From positions 9,362,001 to 9,426,000 of the forward strand of contig JAPFFF010000001.1 of assembly GCA_039105265.1 (NCBI GenBank): a stretch of 64,000 bases of DNA, in the 5' to 3' direction. The notes beneath the pieces were generated by a model. It did not search any database. It saw nothing but the letters and a program-made list of their open reading frames with translations, and was not told where the DNA came from. This document shows positions 1 to 11,528 of the stretch, piece by piece (the first letter of the stretch is position 1; every line of letters starts with the position of its first letter). Origin of the DNA: Tritrichomonas musculus. Its lineage: Eukaryota > Parabasalia > Tritrichomonadida > Tritrichomonadidae. A program made the position numbers and the translations under genes.

Positions 1-450
1 TCAAAAACGTCACTTTTTTACATGTGATACTCGATTATCAGTTTACAAATCTGATATCGAGATTATCGATTATCAAGATATCCGATATGAAATGTGATAT
101 AAAAATAATTGTAAACTTGATATCAATTACCGAGATCTCGAGATCTCAAACAGATTTATCTTTTTTTATAATTGGTATTTGTGATTTTATTATATCTAAA
201 AATAAATAATAGAATGTATTGATGTTTATTTTAAGATTAAAATCAAAAAAATACATTTTTTTTTTACGAAATATTTGAGAATGAATTACGATCATGTATT
301 TATCAAAAAGTTTAATTGAAAATTCTGATATCAAAAGCTGAGAAAAAAAAATCTCGATCTCTGAAATCGATCTCGAGAATCTGTGTATATTAATGATTCG
401 ATATCAAAAAGTCAATCAATTATCGATCTCGAGAATCGGAGAATAACAAG
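1..450 (+). repeat. Dispersed repeat, copy A (cut by window edge)
   Basis: Nearly the same sequence occurs in the same orientation at 26215-26663, with only scattered substitutions and small indels. Both copies are full of short palindromes (ATCGAT, CTCGAG, GATATC). They share an end reading GAGAATCGGAGAATAACAAG. The left end lies outside the window. This looks like a non-autonomous transposon (MITE-like); no coding potential is seen. Confidence 0.8.
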
Positions 451-454
451 TCTA

Positions 455-959
455 CATTCGTGGCTGTGTCAAAATCCCTTATTATTTGGCGAGTCATCTC
501 TTGTGGTTGTTTCTTTTATTTTTTTCTTATGGATCTGTTGATTCATTAACTTCATCTGATGTATTGTTTAACGGCGCACAAAAGTTAGCTTCAAATTCAT
601 TGTGTTTATATTTTTAAAAATTACTATATTCAGCAGTTGCAATAATGATATGAAGGATTTGTTAAATTTGAGGTACTTGGGTGTTTGTTCGATAGCGGTC
701 AAAATATTTAGGTTTGTGTCTTCAAGATTCTTTTTGTTTTTGTTGATTTATTTGAGCTTATTAAATTCTCTTTGTCCTTTCTACATAGATTTCATTCAAT
801 TTCTTTGTCTTCAGTTTTGAATGGTTTGTATTTTCTTGATTCATGTACTTGTCGAATTCTTTAGTCAGCAACTTCACGTGCATATTCTTTTTTCCAACCA
901 TGAATGTCAATAAGAAATTGTTTGATGAAATCATATTCCAGACAACAATCTTCACAAAT
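455..959. other. Gene-free AT-rich stretch
   Basis: I see no recognisable gene, repeat or structured element. Short open frames here have no family resemblance. Part of it could be the eroded upstream half of the mariner remnant that follows. Confidence 0.5.
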
Positions 960-1553
960 TACGACTGGAGCTCCATGGAGCCTACTAATTACTGGTGATC
1001 AGTCATAGATTTTTTTGGGACAATTTTGGAATCCAACAAGGAAAAAAAAAAAGGCCAATTCATGAGAAGCACACAATTGCATCTAAAAAAAGCATGAGAA
1101 CTGTTTTTATGGCCTCAGAGGATTTGTTCTTGTAAATGTTCTAAAAAAAGAGAAAGATTCAATTCAACATATATGATAAATGAAATATTACCATCTTTGT
1201 TAAATGATATTTCATAGAGTAGGCCAAAAATCGGCCTTAAAGGTATCTGTATTCATATGGACAACGCAAAAGCTCATAATTCTAAAATGCCGATGAGTGA
1301 AATTTCAAAATATCAAATGATAAGACTCCCAAATCCAGCTTACAGTCCCGATATCGCCCATTGCGACTTCTGGTTTTATGGAAAACTCAAAAAATATTTG
1401 AATGGAATGCATTTTGAGAGTGTTGATGAACTTTTAAATGGCATTATATCTTTTTCATATCAAATTTCAAAAAGAGAAATTTCTTCAGTTTTTGAAGAAT
1501 GGATTCAAAGGCTACACCTAGTGATTGAGAGTGGTGGAGAATATATACAATAA
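960..1553 (+). pseudogene. Mariner transposase remnant (D34D)
   Basis: The open end of this remnant (1257-1553, 98 codons) is the C-terminal third of a mariner transposase. It has the second catalytic Asp in MDNAKAHNS, then 34 residues, then the third Asp in YSPDIAHCDFWF, and ends with the typical ESGGEYIQ tail. The D34D spacing is diagnostic of mariner within the Tc1/mariner superfamily. Upstream, from about 960, scattered mariner-like peptides can be read (for example STYMINEILPSLLNDIS at about 1161-1211), interrupted by an in-frame stop at 1215-1217 and by frame changes. There is no intact N-terminal helix-turn-helix and no TIR pair that I can recognise, so this is a dead copy. It should not be annotated as a host gene. 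Confidence 0.85.
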
Positions 1554-2729
1554 TATACAATTTTTATTTCAGAATTTTATATATCTATTGAAAATAATTG
1601 AGGGGAATTACTTCCCGACCACATTATATTTTCTTATATTGCAACTGAAGTTTTCATACAAATTGAGACAAGTGTTTTACGTCGATTATCAGTTTTATTG
1701 TACTTGCTTTGATCATCATCATCAATATTGCTTTCATCCAGTTTCCAAAGACAATCCTCAATTGCGAAGAATCGCATATTTGTTTGATCGGCAAATTTTG
1801 CGGGGTGAGTCAGGATATCTCAGAAATCTTGTTTATAATTTCTCTTGTCATATTTACTTTCAATTCTAAGTCTTTTTATTTTGGGCTTCAAATCTAGCAT
1901 TCTGCAATTTTGAAATCGAATTATATATAGAACACTTTTTCGATTTGATTCATTGCAATGGAGTATTGTTATAATTTCCTGTTTTACATTTCTTGGTGAT
2001 TGAACCATAAATCAGGAAACTTTTTTTGACTTGCAGGATCATCATTATCCAAGGGTATACTTTCCGAATTTTCATTTCCACCATATCTCATTTTATCATT
2101 AAATAGATATAAATCAAATCAATTCAAGAGTTGATCTGATTTCGTTGTAAATCATATGTATATATATGTGTTTAGATTGTAAGTATTGATAGGATTCAAC
2201 TTTGCTGAATCTTCGGCTGGTTGTTCATCATTTTAATAGCATTTAATGCTTCAAATTCTTCTGAGAAAGATTTAATCGACAAGTTGTTGCGTAACTGAGT
2301 TCTTCTTGATTTTTTGAGTAATTTGCATCAGGAAATAGCCAATGAACACTCTTTTTTTAATGTTTTTCTATTCTTTAAGTCTAAAAATCTGTATATATCA
2401 TTGATTTTAAATGAAGATATTTCTGTAGGTGCTCCTTTGACTCTGCTAATTTATGATTCATTTAATTGTTTAATGAACTTTGATATTATATGTTTTAGCC
2501 AATGGCTTATACTTGGTGGTTTTTTCACATATTTACTGTTGATTTCCTCTTTTCCTTTTTTTTTATCCACAATTCTTTAAAAGGGAATAAATTTAAATCA
2601 GTCTCTTTTTCTAACAGTGTTTGATTTATTTCAACAACGATAAGGAATATCTAAATATTTGTTAAGTTGTTAAATCAATGCTACACAAACATAATTCAGT
2701 TTCTCTCTTTTTTGAAAAAAGGCTGATTT
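1554..2729. other. Gene-free AT-rich stretch
   Basis: Only short open frames without recognisable motifs are present (for example 1525-1869 and 2314-2580). I see nothing in it that I can support as a gene or structured element. Confidence 0.5.
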
Positions 2730-4492
2730 GAATCACTCAATTTCTTAGAAACCCAAAAAAATGTCAGATTTTTGTGGGTTTGGGTCGAAGAAATTAGGTA
2801 ATCCCAAAAGAAACGAAACCCAAACAAACCAAGTCAAATCTAAATCTTTAAAAAATGATTTAGACTTAATATTTTATCTCTTTGACCTCCGACTATTTGC
2901 ATATATAGAATATTTATTTATTATTAATGATATATTTATTTAATACATTTATTAAAATATTAAATTTTCTAACGGTACGTTTTGAGATATTATCAAACAT
3001 TTTTAAGCCCAAAATTAACCCAAAAAACAAAAATTCAATGGTTTATGATAATTTTAATGAGAAAGTAATGAAAATATTTTTCATCAAAAACAAAGGAAAT
3101 TCGATAAATTTATGCATGAAAATGCAAATTATTATCAAGTGGCGGTATTATTAAGAAAGATTACACTGCTAAGAATCGCCACAAATGAGTACAATCTCAG
3201 TTATTTCATAACTCTAAAAAGATTCAAAATTTGAAAAAGCAAGCAGCAATATGATGTAATCTACAAGCTTTCACCTTTGTATAATTGGTTATTTTATAAG
3301 CATTGCTCTACAAAAGATGGAACAAATTTTCAGTTTTGAAAAGCTATTCAATCATCTTTTACTACTTGTTTTTAACGTATTTATCGTGTTAAAAGACTAT
3401 TTTGCGTACCAAATTTTACTTATTTGCAAATGATATGAGTTGAAAATCATATATTCATTTTTTACAAAGATAAAAAAGTAATACCTAAAAACTTTGGTAA
3501 AATAATACGTATTATATTTATATGGTTTATTAAAATAGAGCTTTTTTAAATACTTATCGAAATAAACATAATATATTAAAGATTTTGATATTATCAATTT
3601 TAAAATGCTTCTCTCAATTTATTCGTTTTTTTGTTCATACCATTTTGGCCCACCAAATATTGTGATGAAAAAATTGAATTACTCTCTAAAAATACAACTA
3701 TTCTAAAATTAATCCCTAATATGTTTTATATCTATAAAAATAAATACAAAAAAAAGCTCAGTTAAAATTTTTATATGAAAATAATTTTGTGATAACTCAT
3801 TGATTTCCCTGAAATATTTTAAATTTTGATAGTGGTCTCATAAAATATAAATTTTATATTTGCAAAATATCTAAACCTTGTTCAAAAAACATTACCTCCC
3901 TCTCAATTTAAAATAATCATATCTTTATATTTTAAATATGAATTACTTTTTTATAATTTAATTAATATTATGGTAATTATATAATATATTATTACTGAAG
4001 AATAATGCAATTATATTGTTTGATAAAAAAGATAAAATGATTTAAAATTTGAAATGGAGGTAAAGTTTTTTGAACTCAGTTTATAAAAACAAATCAAAAA
4101 ATGAAAGAATATAAATATGGTCTTGCTAGTAATTAAAATTTACATTTGAAAAAATATAAAACTCATTATGCAAATAAATAGTTATATCAAAACCCAAGAT
4201 TTTTAATGAAAATAACAAAAACAAAGATATCTTAATTATTTTACCGTGAGCGCGTGATATTTTTTAAAATTATATATAAATATTTAATGCTGCAAAATAT
4301 AAAGTGTTAAAAATGTATTGTTAAAATATGAAATAATTTCGATATAATTTTTTTTACAATTTTAGTTTTTGTTGGGTTTATATGATATATAGAGGCCAAC
4401 CGACTTACATATAATATCTAAAATAAAAACCCACCACAAAAACAAAAATTGCGGTTTTTGGGTTTTTGAACCCAAGGAAATTGAGTGAATCA
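2730..4492. mobile_element. TIR element, about 1.76 kb, non-coding
   Basis: The ends are imperfect inverted repeats. The left end reads GAATCACTCAATTTC followed by AAACCCAAAAA. The reverse complement of the right end reads GATTCACTCAATTTC followed by TTGGGTTC and AAACCCAAAAACC. The interior is extremely AT-rich, with short open frames only and no transposase. A second, smaller inverted-repeat element is nested inside (3874-4082). A non-autonomous DNA transposon is the simplest reading; I cannot assign a superfamily. Confidence 0.6.
3874..4082. mobile_element. Nested MITE, about 210 bp, with ~45-bp inverted ends
   Basis: The left arm (GTTCAAAAAACATTACCTCC at about 3880-3899) pairs with the right arm (GGAGGTAAAGTTTTTTGAAC at 4057-4076). 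Similarity continues inward through a CTCAATTTAAAATAATCATATC-like tract on both sides. The foldback lies inside the larger TIR element, so it probably inserted later. Confidence 0.65.
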
Positions 4493-4823
4493 CAAAAACA
4501 ACAGCAAAATTTATTAAGTGAATTTAAATTACTTTGATATAAAAATTTTTCAATGGTTTATTTTTATCAAGGCTAAAGATAAAACAAAGATCAGTATAAA
4601 TTATTTATCAGAGAACAATACTCTTATTTTCTTTGCCTATAATGAAGGGGAGGGAAAAAAAAAAAAACATTGAATAGAATATTAAAGTTATTTTATTCGA
4701 CCTTCTTAAGAAATTGCTTTAAACCAAATAAAGCATGCATTCATTTTTTTTTTTTTTTTTTTTTTTTAAATATTTACGTAAACTTTAAATTATTATTAAA
4801 ATGAACAGACAAAATAATAACTT

Positions 4824-5915
4824 TTAACCTGTATTTGGAACCTTTTCCATTGGGCGAGATGGTTCGTCACCAATCTTTGTCAATAAGTGCTTATAAATTT
4901 TGTTTCTGTAATCTTTCACTGTGTATCTTTTATTATCATTCAATTGAAGTCTAATTGGTTCATCAGATGCTATTTCTTCTTCCGGATTATGAAATTGTCC
5001 AACAAAAGGATGTTCAAGAGCTTCAGTTACGCTCATTCTGTGTTCAGGGTTAAAAACAAGAAGTTTTGAAATGAAATCAATTGTTGAATCATCAGCGTTT
5101 GAAATTTTTTGCTTTAAGGTGATTCTTGGATGCGAATATGTTAAATTTGCTATCATTGTTTCAGCAAATTCGGAGTGCATTGAAGCAATGTCGCTAGCGC
5201 TTGGTGGACCAGTGTATGCAACAACACGTTCCATTTGGTCAAGCGTAGAGTTTCCAGGGAATAATGGTCGAGTTGCATATAATTCGGCAACAATACATCC
5301 AACAGCCCACATATCAACTCCTTCATTGTAGTGATTTGATCCTATGATAAGTTCTGGAGATCTGTACCATCTTGTTGAAACATACTCTGTCATAACAGCT
5401 TGACAAACATCACCTTCAGAAAATGTTCTTGCAAGGCCAAAATCACAGAGTTTAACAGTAGAGTCACTATTTATGAGTAAGTTCGATGGCTTTAAATCAC
5501 GGTGAATTAGTTTCCTTGAATGCAAATATTTTAATGCGCAGAGGAGCTGCCAAACTATGAAACGTTTATGAACATCCATAAGAATGTTTGCTCTAATTAC
5601 TGAGTGTACATCGCTCTCAAGTATTTCAAAAACGACGTACAAATCATTATTATTAGTGGCCTTGTGAACTGCTAATAGTTCGACGATTCGTGGGTTCCCT
5701 TCCATTTGCTTAAGAAAGGATATTTCGCGGAAGGTTCTTTGAGCGTCAGTGGAATTTCGAAATGCGCCAAATATCTTCTTTAATGCGACTTGTTGATGAG
5801 TAACTTTGTCAACAGCCTTAAAGACTATACCATATGCTCCAACTCCTATTGTAGTAATAATTTCATATCGGCTTAAAATATGCTTATCGACCTTTCTGTT
5901 TTCTGCATCAGCCAT
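4824..5915 (-). CDS. ERK7/MAPK15-like MAP kinase
   Basis: A complete 363-residue serine/threonine kinase of the CMGC group. Visible motifs are the glycine loop GVGAYGIV (24-31), catalytic Lys46 in VALKK, Glu64 of helix C, HRDLKPSNLL (138-147), DFG (158-160), the dual-phosphorylation TEY motif (176-178) and SPELI (186-190). The stretch KKIFGAFRNSTDAQRTFREI after the catalytic Lys is the hallmark of the ERK7/ERK8 (MAPK15) subfamily rather than ERK1/2. Family members autoactivate and act at cilia and basal bodies in other eukaryotes; that role here is inference. Unlike metazoan MAPK15 there is no long C-terminal extension. The stop is TAA followed by A, giving the TAAA context known from trichomonad 3' ends. 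The ATG at 5915 gives a normal MAPK N terminus. Its neighbours on both sides are transposons. Confidence 0.93.
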   Translation of the reverse strand: MADAENRKVDKHILSRYEIITTIGVGAYGIVFKAVDKVTHQQVALKKIFGAFRNSTDAQRTFREISFLKQMEGNPRIVELLAVHKATNNNDLYVVFEILESDVHSVIRANILMDVHKRFIVWQLLCALKYLHSRKLIHRDLKPSNLLINSDSTVKLCDFGLARTFSEGDVCQAVMTEYVSTRWYRSPELIIGSNHYNEGVDMWAVGCIVAELYATRPLFPGNSTLDQMERVVAYTGPPSASDIASMHSEFAETMIANLTYSHPRITLKQKISNADDSTIDFISKLLVFNPEHRMSVTEALEHPFVGQFHNPEEEIASDEPIRLQLNDNKRYTVKDYRNKIYKHLLTKIGDEPSRPMEKVPNTG

Positions 5916-7197
5916 TGTCCAAACTTACCTATATTTTATTTATAAAATTATAATGTTTATCAAAAATTGAAGCCGACATATCAAATTTTTGAATAAATCA
6001 TTTTTCAAATAAAAAATTGGTTATAACCTTTATTTAAACGGTCATCAAAGAATTTTTTGAAAGATTATTTTCATTGTTTTTTCAGAGTTACGGACAGAGT
6101 GAAGTGATTTAGATTCGCACAAAAATTTGTATATATTAATTATTTTTTATGAGCATTATAATGATATAATTTTTTTTTATTTTCGTCCACGGGGCCGACT
6201 TGAGTGATATTTGATTTTTTTTCTGAGGTAGAAAAATATAAACCACTGAAAAAAATATAAAAATATGTAAACTATAGAAATTATATAATTGAAAATGAAT
6301 ATGGGCAAAATTTAATAAAAAAAAGTATTTTAAAATAATATTATTAATATATAATTGTTATATATTTTATTTATATCATATAATTATTATAATATAATAA
6401 AATATTAAATTACATATTAAGATATGAATTTAAATGTAACGACTCTCAATTATTATTTACTATATTCTCAATTTTATTCTCGAAAATTTTTTTATTCAAA
6501 ATTTATGAAAAAAAAATTAATGAAAAAAAAACTTTCTACATTTGATTTAAATTTTAATTAAACTTCAAAATATATAAAGAAAATTATTTATTTCATTTCT
6601 CTCAAATTAACATTTTATGAAAATCGCTTTGAAATTATAATTGTTCAATATTTAGAATATGCAGTTATATATAATTTATTTATTGTTTATATTTATTTTA
6701 AACATTTTCATAATATATATAATATTATTAAAAGATATATAATTTATGATATACATATAAATATAACAAGATATTTGCGAAATATTTTAATATAATTTTT
6801 TATTGAAAAAAAATCGTTATTAAGGTTTATAAATCAAATTATTTTTACAGCTCGTCCCCCTGAATCAAATTAAACTAAATTTAGCCCCTCTTTATTAAAT
6901 TAAATGTACAATATTTAAATGTAATTATAATCTAAATAAATTCTTTTTTTATTTAAATAATTCAAAAAAATCTGTAAAAATTCATTAAAATAGAGGTCCA
7001 CCTCTATTTATTTAATATATATTTATCTCCATAAATAAAAAATATTTTTCAAAAACAATTTCAAATTTATTTATAAATAAATTTACATATAAGCTTTATT
7101 TTAAAAATATAATCATTAATCATCATAAAATATTAAAAATATTGCCATACATCAATAATATAACAGTTTAAACATATTCATTTATATTTTATACATA
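5916..7197. other. Intergenic AT-rich DNA with a perfect 22-bp palindrome
   Basis: No gene is seen. At 6988-7009 AAATAGAGGT and ACCTCTATTT form a 10-bp perfect stem around two bases. GC-richer patches sit near 6182-6205 and 6850-6890. The latter starts ACAGCTCG, like the end of the element at 56817, but I find no partner end. Confidence 0.5.
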
Positions 7198-7405
7198 CCA
7201 TCACTGGACAAGCCTCATATTTTATATATATCGGCCTCATACTAATTGTGAAAGCAAAACAAAATTTTGAAAGAGAATTTCTGATTTTTTTTTTTTAATA
7301 AAAAAATTTGAATTCATAATATGAGGTTGATTTAAATAGTTTATTATAATTCTATATTTTTTTGTGACATGCTATATGAAAAGGTGGTTGAATAATTAAT
7401 AATTA

Positions 7406-8935
7406 ATGAGCTTTTGCCAATGGACAAAGGAAGAAACAGAAACTTTTTCAAAGATTCAAATGGAAATTTGCGATGTAAAAGTTGGTGGATATTCAAATAT
7501 TGAAATTGCCAAGCGTTTTGACATTACACCTCAAGCTATTTATAACTCTATCCGAACAACTTTAACAGGAAACCGTTGGACTCCGCATGAATCAAGAGGT
7601 GGAGGTCAAAAATACTTAGGTGATGTAGAAATTTCTACTTTCTTTAAAAAAATTGAAGAATGTTATTTAAATCTGAATTGTCTTAAAACTGTAGAAGCAG
7701 TTCAACTTGCCTACGAACTCAGAGAAAATCGTTATTTTCGTTGTTTACAGATACTTGATTGTTTAAAGAATGTCTTTAAATCTAGTCGTGCAAAACAGAT
7801 TGTTAATTCTCTAGAACCTTTCATTCCTTGCGAATCATGGATTAATCACTTCTGTGCAAGGCACAACATCACTCTTAAGAACCCTGAATCTCTGGAGGAA
7901 GCTAGAAGAAGATGCTGTAACACAGCTGTGATTAAACAATTCTTTAAACAAAACAAAAGTATTTTATCAAAAGTACACAAATGTAATTTATGGAACGCAG
8001 ATGAATCCTCTAGTTCTTTAACTAAAAAGTTCAAGGTATTAATAACTGGAAAAGCAGAGCATTCAATTTCATCAGTAAGCAGCGTGGAGCCTCATATTAC
8101 AGGAATGTTCTGCTTTAACGCTCTGGGAGTTCGGCTAGATCCATTCATTATCTTACCAAAACTAGCCAAACTCCCAGAAGAGTTAAGAGACATTCCTGCT
8201 TTTTTTAACTCACGGAGCAGCGGATGGATGACGAAGAATATTTTCTTAGCATTTTGTGTTTTCTTTGTGTCCAAAGTTTCAAAATATAAATTGGATCTAC
8301 CTACAGAAGAAGCAGAACAACCAACAATACTTATTTTAGATAATCACTCAAGTCGTTATAACAGTTTAGCTCTTGAATACTTGGCTTTACATAATGTCCA
8401 ATTACTAACTTTTCCACCTCATTGTTCTCACTTGCTGCAGCCATTTGATGTGGCTGCAGCAAGAAGTCTTAAGTCAAAAATGGAAAAATACCAATATAAA
8501 AAAACCATAAATGATGTTTTATTAAAATTAAATTCAAACGCCTCAAAAGCACGTTATAAAACAATAGTTTCAATAGTCGAATCGTGGAGGACAATCGATA
8601 CAGAAATTCTAAAGAACGGATTCAGAATAAGTGGTTTGGCTCCATTCGATGAAAATGTTATAATGAGCAGTAAATATATAAATAAAAACATTCAAGAAAT
8701 AAACGTTCCCAATGCAGGACAGGATTTAACCTCAGAAAAAAACCGGTTGGAACAATACAATAAAGAAAGTTATTTTCATGCTGATGATATCGATCAAATA
8801 ATGAAAATTGAATATCCTGCAATCAGAGCCATATTAGAAACAAATAATCATTCATCAGGAATAATATTAAGTAAACTTCCGTCTTTGTTTATCAAATGCG
8901 ATAATAACAAATATCAAAAAGTTTCTTTTTATTAA
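7406..8935 (+). CDS. Pogo/Tigger-type DDE transposase
   Basis: A 509-residue uninterrupted transposase. An N-terminal helix-turn-helix (about 28-50, YSNIEIAKRFDITPQAIYNS) is followed by a CENP-B-like DNA-binding segment (about 143-157, ESWINHFCARHN). The DDE_1 catalytic core has Asp199 in NADESS, Asp312 in ILDNHSSR and Asp348 in PPHCSHLLQPFD, with 35 residues between the last two (DD35D). PPHCSHLLQPFD is the signature of the pogo/Tigger/Jerky group. It would cut and paste the 2.2-kb element whose TIRs flank it. The ATG at 7406 lies about 210 bp inside the left end, and the stop is TAA followed by A. All catalytic residues are present and the frame is unbroken, so it may be active; that is inference. 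Confidence 0.93.
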   Translation: MSFCQWTKEETETFSKIQMEICDVKVGGYSNIEIAKRFDITPQAIYNSIRTTLTGNRWTPHESRGGGQKYLGDVEISTFFKKIEECYLNLNCLKTVEAVQLAYELRENRYFRCLQILDCLKNVFKSSRAKQIVNSLEPFIPCESWINHFCARHNITLKNPESLEEARRRCCNTAVIKQFFKQNKSILSKVHKCNLWNADESSSSLTKKFKVLITGKAEHSISSVSSVEPHITGMFCFNALGVRLDPFIILPKLAKLPEELRDIPAFFNSRSSGWMTKNIFLAFCVFFVSKVSKYKLDLPTEEAEQPTILILDNHSSRYNSLALEYLALHNVQLLTFPPHCSHLLQPFDVAAARSLKSKMEKYQYKKTINDVLLKLNSNASKARYKTIVSIVESWRTIDTEILKNGFRISGLAPFDENVIMSSKYINKNIQEINVPNAGQDLTSEKNRLEQYNKESYFHADDIDQIMKIEYPAIRAILETNNHSSGIILSKLPSLFIKCDNNKYQKVSFY

Positions 8936-9161
8936 ACTATTTAATTTATCATTCATTTATATGTATTAATTTTGTATCATTTTTGTTGATCAAACTCTTT
9001 TTTTCTTGAATTGAACCTGAAAATATAATAAGCATTTCCTTCTTTTGTAAATGTAGTTATTTTTTTAAAAAAAATAGCCATTAAAGATCATTAAATTGCA
9101 AGCCTCCTGATGTTCAGGAGGAAAATGAACAGGAAAATTTAAAAATATCTTTTTAAGAAAT

Positions 9162-9268
9162 TGTTTGTCTTGTTTTTTTCCCTCATAAATATTGAATGTC
9201 TTGTTTTTTTCTCACAAATATTGAATGTCTTGTTTTTTTTCTCACAAATATTGAATGTCTTGTTTTTT
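9162..9268. repeat. Tandem repeat, 29-30 bp unit, 3-4 copies
   Basis: The unit reads ATTGAATGTCTTGTTTTTTT followed by CTCACAAAT. Clean starts are at 9191, 9220 and 9250, with a diverged copy before. It lies inside the 3' part of the pogo-like transposon, between the transposase stop and the right TIR. Confidence 0.85.
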
Positions 9269-9695
9269 TAATATTCAAATTCTATGAATTTATTTCTGAA
9301 AAATTAAATACAACTCTGAATATTTGATTTTTATTATCAAAAAATTTGTATGAAATTGATTGCTTTCACAATTTATATGAGGCTTAATATGAGAATGAAT
9401 ACTCTGTCCAGTGATGGTATATAAAATTATAGGTTAAAATTTGACGCCTAAATTTTTGGCCAAGAACAAAATGAGACAATTTTAAGGTTACAAAAATAAA
9501 ATGACCAAAAATAAATTGAATTTTTATTATATTTTGAATTAACTTATTCTCAATTTTTTAAAACATTCATATTTTATTCCCATCCAAAAATAATCCATTA
9601 ATATTTTGCATTTTTATTTTAAGCATAAATATATATTTATTTTTAAAATATTAATAAAATCTGAAATATGTCCTCAGCTCTCGCACTTCTATTAA

Positions 9696-10412
9696 GGGCG
9701 TACGTCCCAAAAATGTTGTAAACTTGTTAATATTGAATAAACTCATAGAATACATCTTTCAATACTTCCATATTATGAAAAAGTTTAGGTCAAAAATAGG
9801 CCTTATTTTTTTTACATCACAAATACTATAAACGTCTTTTTAACGTCTTTTTTCGTAAAATAACGATTTTTTGATTTGTAGTATTAATGAAACTTTTTGA
9901 ATGCGAATTAATTTTTTTTTATTTTATGAAGAATCAAAAATAATATTATTTAATTTTAAAAGCATTTTACTATTTTATCTTTTTATTTTTAAATTATTTA
10001 AAACATTTTTAATATAAAAAAATAATTGTAGATCAAGATAAAAATAAAAAACTAATATCGAGAAAATAACGTATTTACAATTGTAATTACAATTGTAATT
10101 TTTAAACGGACAAGTTGTATACAATTGTAAATACAAAAACCAAGGCTTAGTCAAAAATGATGATATTTGTCCTAAACGATCAAAAAACAATTATTTTTTT
10201 ATACCGATAAAATTTTATAAAAAATAATTTTGAATTAAAATGTAAAAATAATGCATAAAAATATTTTTTTTTAATATATCATCAATCTATAAATAATAGA
10301 CATTTTATTTTCTCCAAAATATAATTTATTCTTCAACTTTTTTTACTCCAAAAAGAATTAAAATATTTGAGAAATCTCATTGAATTCTGATCATTGAATT
10401 GGACGTACGCCC
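9696..10412. mobile_element. TTAA-flanked TIR element 1
   Basis: Perfect inverted ends GGGCGTACGTCC are flanked on each side by TTAA (9692-9695 and 10413-10416). TTAA duplication is the mark of piggyBac-type insertion, but the termini start GGG rather than the usual CCC. I see no transposase. A shorter repeat (9797-10149) lies inside it. It shares the TTAA at 10413-10416 with the next element. Confidence 0.65.
9797..10149 (-). mobile_element. MITE-like dispersed repeat, copy 1
   Basis: This 353-bp sequence occurs again in opposite orientation at 26774-27112. It includes a tract with several ACAATTGTAA palindromes and the phrase AACGTCTTTTTAACGTC. Both copies run from TAGGCCT at one end to AAGGCTTA at the other, giving short imperfect inverted ends. 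No coding potential. Confidence 0.75.
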
Positions 10413-10416
10413 TTAA

Positions 10417-11528
10417 GGGTAAACATTTTTCCTCTCAAATTTTTCAAATGTAAAACAAAATCAAAACTAAAGATTTTTTCATTTTTTTTATAAAAATATA
10501 GTAAGAATAAAAAAATGTCAGAAGGTTTTTTTTTATTTAAGGCAAATGTTGTTAGAAAAATTTTTGATTTTGATATCTCAAAAAAGAAAAAAGAAAGGAA
10601 AATTCCCTCTGGAGAAAACTAATATTTTCTACTATGTATTATAATGGATTAGAAAAAAATAAAAATATTCTAGTATTCTCTGTGAAATAAAAGTTTAATA
10701 TTTTGTCTTTCAAAAATTCAATCAATAATAAAAATTCTTTCATTTTTTATAAAATTGAATAAAAAATTCATATCTTTCATTCAATTTTCTAATTCGACAT
10801 AAAATATATAAAACAACAATTTTTTATACATCTTATCATAAAAATAAAATAAGTGCAAAGTTTAAATATTAAATATTTTTTTATCTTCACGAAATTTCAT
10901 TTCTATATATTTGTCATCTACATATTTCAATGAAGAAAAGCCGGATGCAAATTCCCTCTGAACAAATTTAATAAATTTATATCTAAAATTCAAAAATAAA
11001 ATAATAGATCATAAATGAACAAAGTCATTGAGATCCTAATATTATCTTTTCTTTTTTCTGTATCTTATGTTTTTTATGTAAGTGATAAAAATATTTGATT
11101 CATTTTCTTATTTGTACAATGGTTATTTTTTTAAAAAACTAAATATTGGTGAAAATTAAGAAGAAAAAAGATAAAAAAAAGTGGATTTTTCTTTCAATTT
11201 TCAAATCTGACAAAAAATACAAATAGCAACATTTTTATTCATTTTATCATAAAAATAAAATAAAAACAAGATATAGATATTAAATAATTTTTTATCTTCA
11301 CGAAATCTTATCTACATAAATTTATCATTTACATAAATCAACAAAGTAAAGCCGGAAGCCAATTCCCTCTGGACAAATCGTTTATTAATGTACATTATAC
11401 TTGTAGGCTAGATATAAAATAAATTTCCCTCATATTCATGAACTTACATAAAGATTTATTTTTTCTATATATTATTCAATTTTGAAAGAAATAATATTTA
11501 TCTCAAAAATTCTCAGAAAAGTTTACCC
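10417..11528. mobile_element. TTAA-flanked TIR element 2
   Basis: The ends read GGGTAAAC followed by a T-rich stretch on both sides in inverted orientation. They are flanked by TTAA at 10413-10416 and 11529-11532, and the left TTAA is shared with element 1. The interior contains two diverged copies of a unit about 410 bp long and no transposase. The two elements share only the GGG terminus, so they look like two related or co-mobilised non-autonomous families. Confidence 0.6.
10780..11375 (+). repeat. Two diverged direct repeats, period about 411 bp
   Basis: Blocks at about 10780-10965 and 11190-11375 align along their length. Shared phrases are ATCATAAAAATAAAATAA, TTTTTATCTTCACGAAAT and AAAGCCGGA(T/A)GC(A/C)AATTCCCTCTG. 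A third, partial copy of the AAATTCCCTCTGG box lies near 10600. The repeat is internal to TTAA element 2. Confidence 0.7.

Larger units (their letters stand above)
7198..9417 (+). mobile_element. Pogo-like DNA transposon, apparently whole
   Basis: The element is bounded by TA on both sides (7196-7197 and 9418-9419). Its inverted ends begin CCATCACTGGACA. A second block of inverted similarity, GCCTCATA...AATTGTGAAAGCAA, follows at the inner side of each end (about 7230-7255 and 9360-9385). The interior holds one uninterrupted transposase gene and a 29-30 bp tandem repeat near the 3' end. Tc1/mariner-superfamily elements duplicate TA on insertion, so the structure fits. With an intact frame and matching ends this is the youngest-looking transposon in the window. 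Confidence 0.9.

Noticed and set aside
602-955. Two short overlapping frames of 64-72 codons
   Set aside because: They have no motif, no conservation signal by eye, and the composition of random AT-rich DNA.
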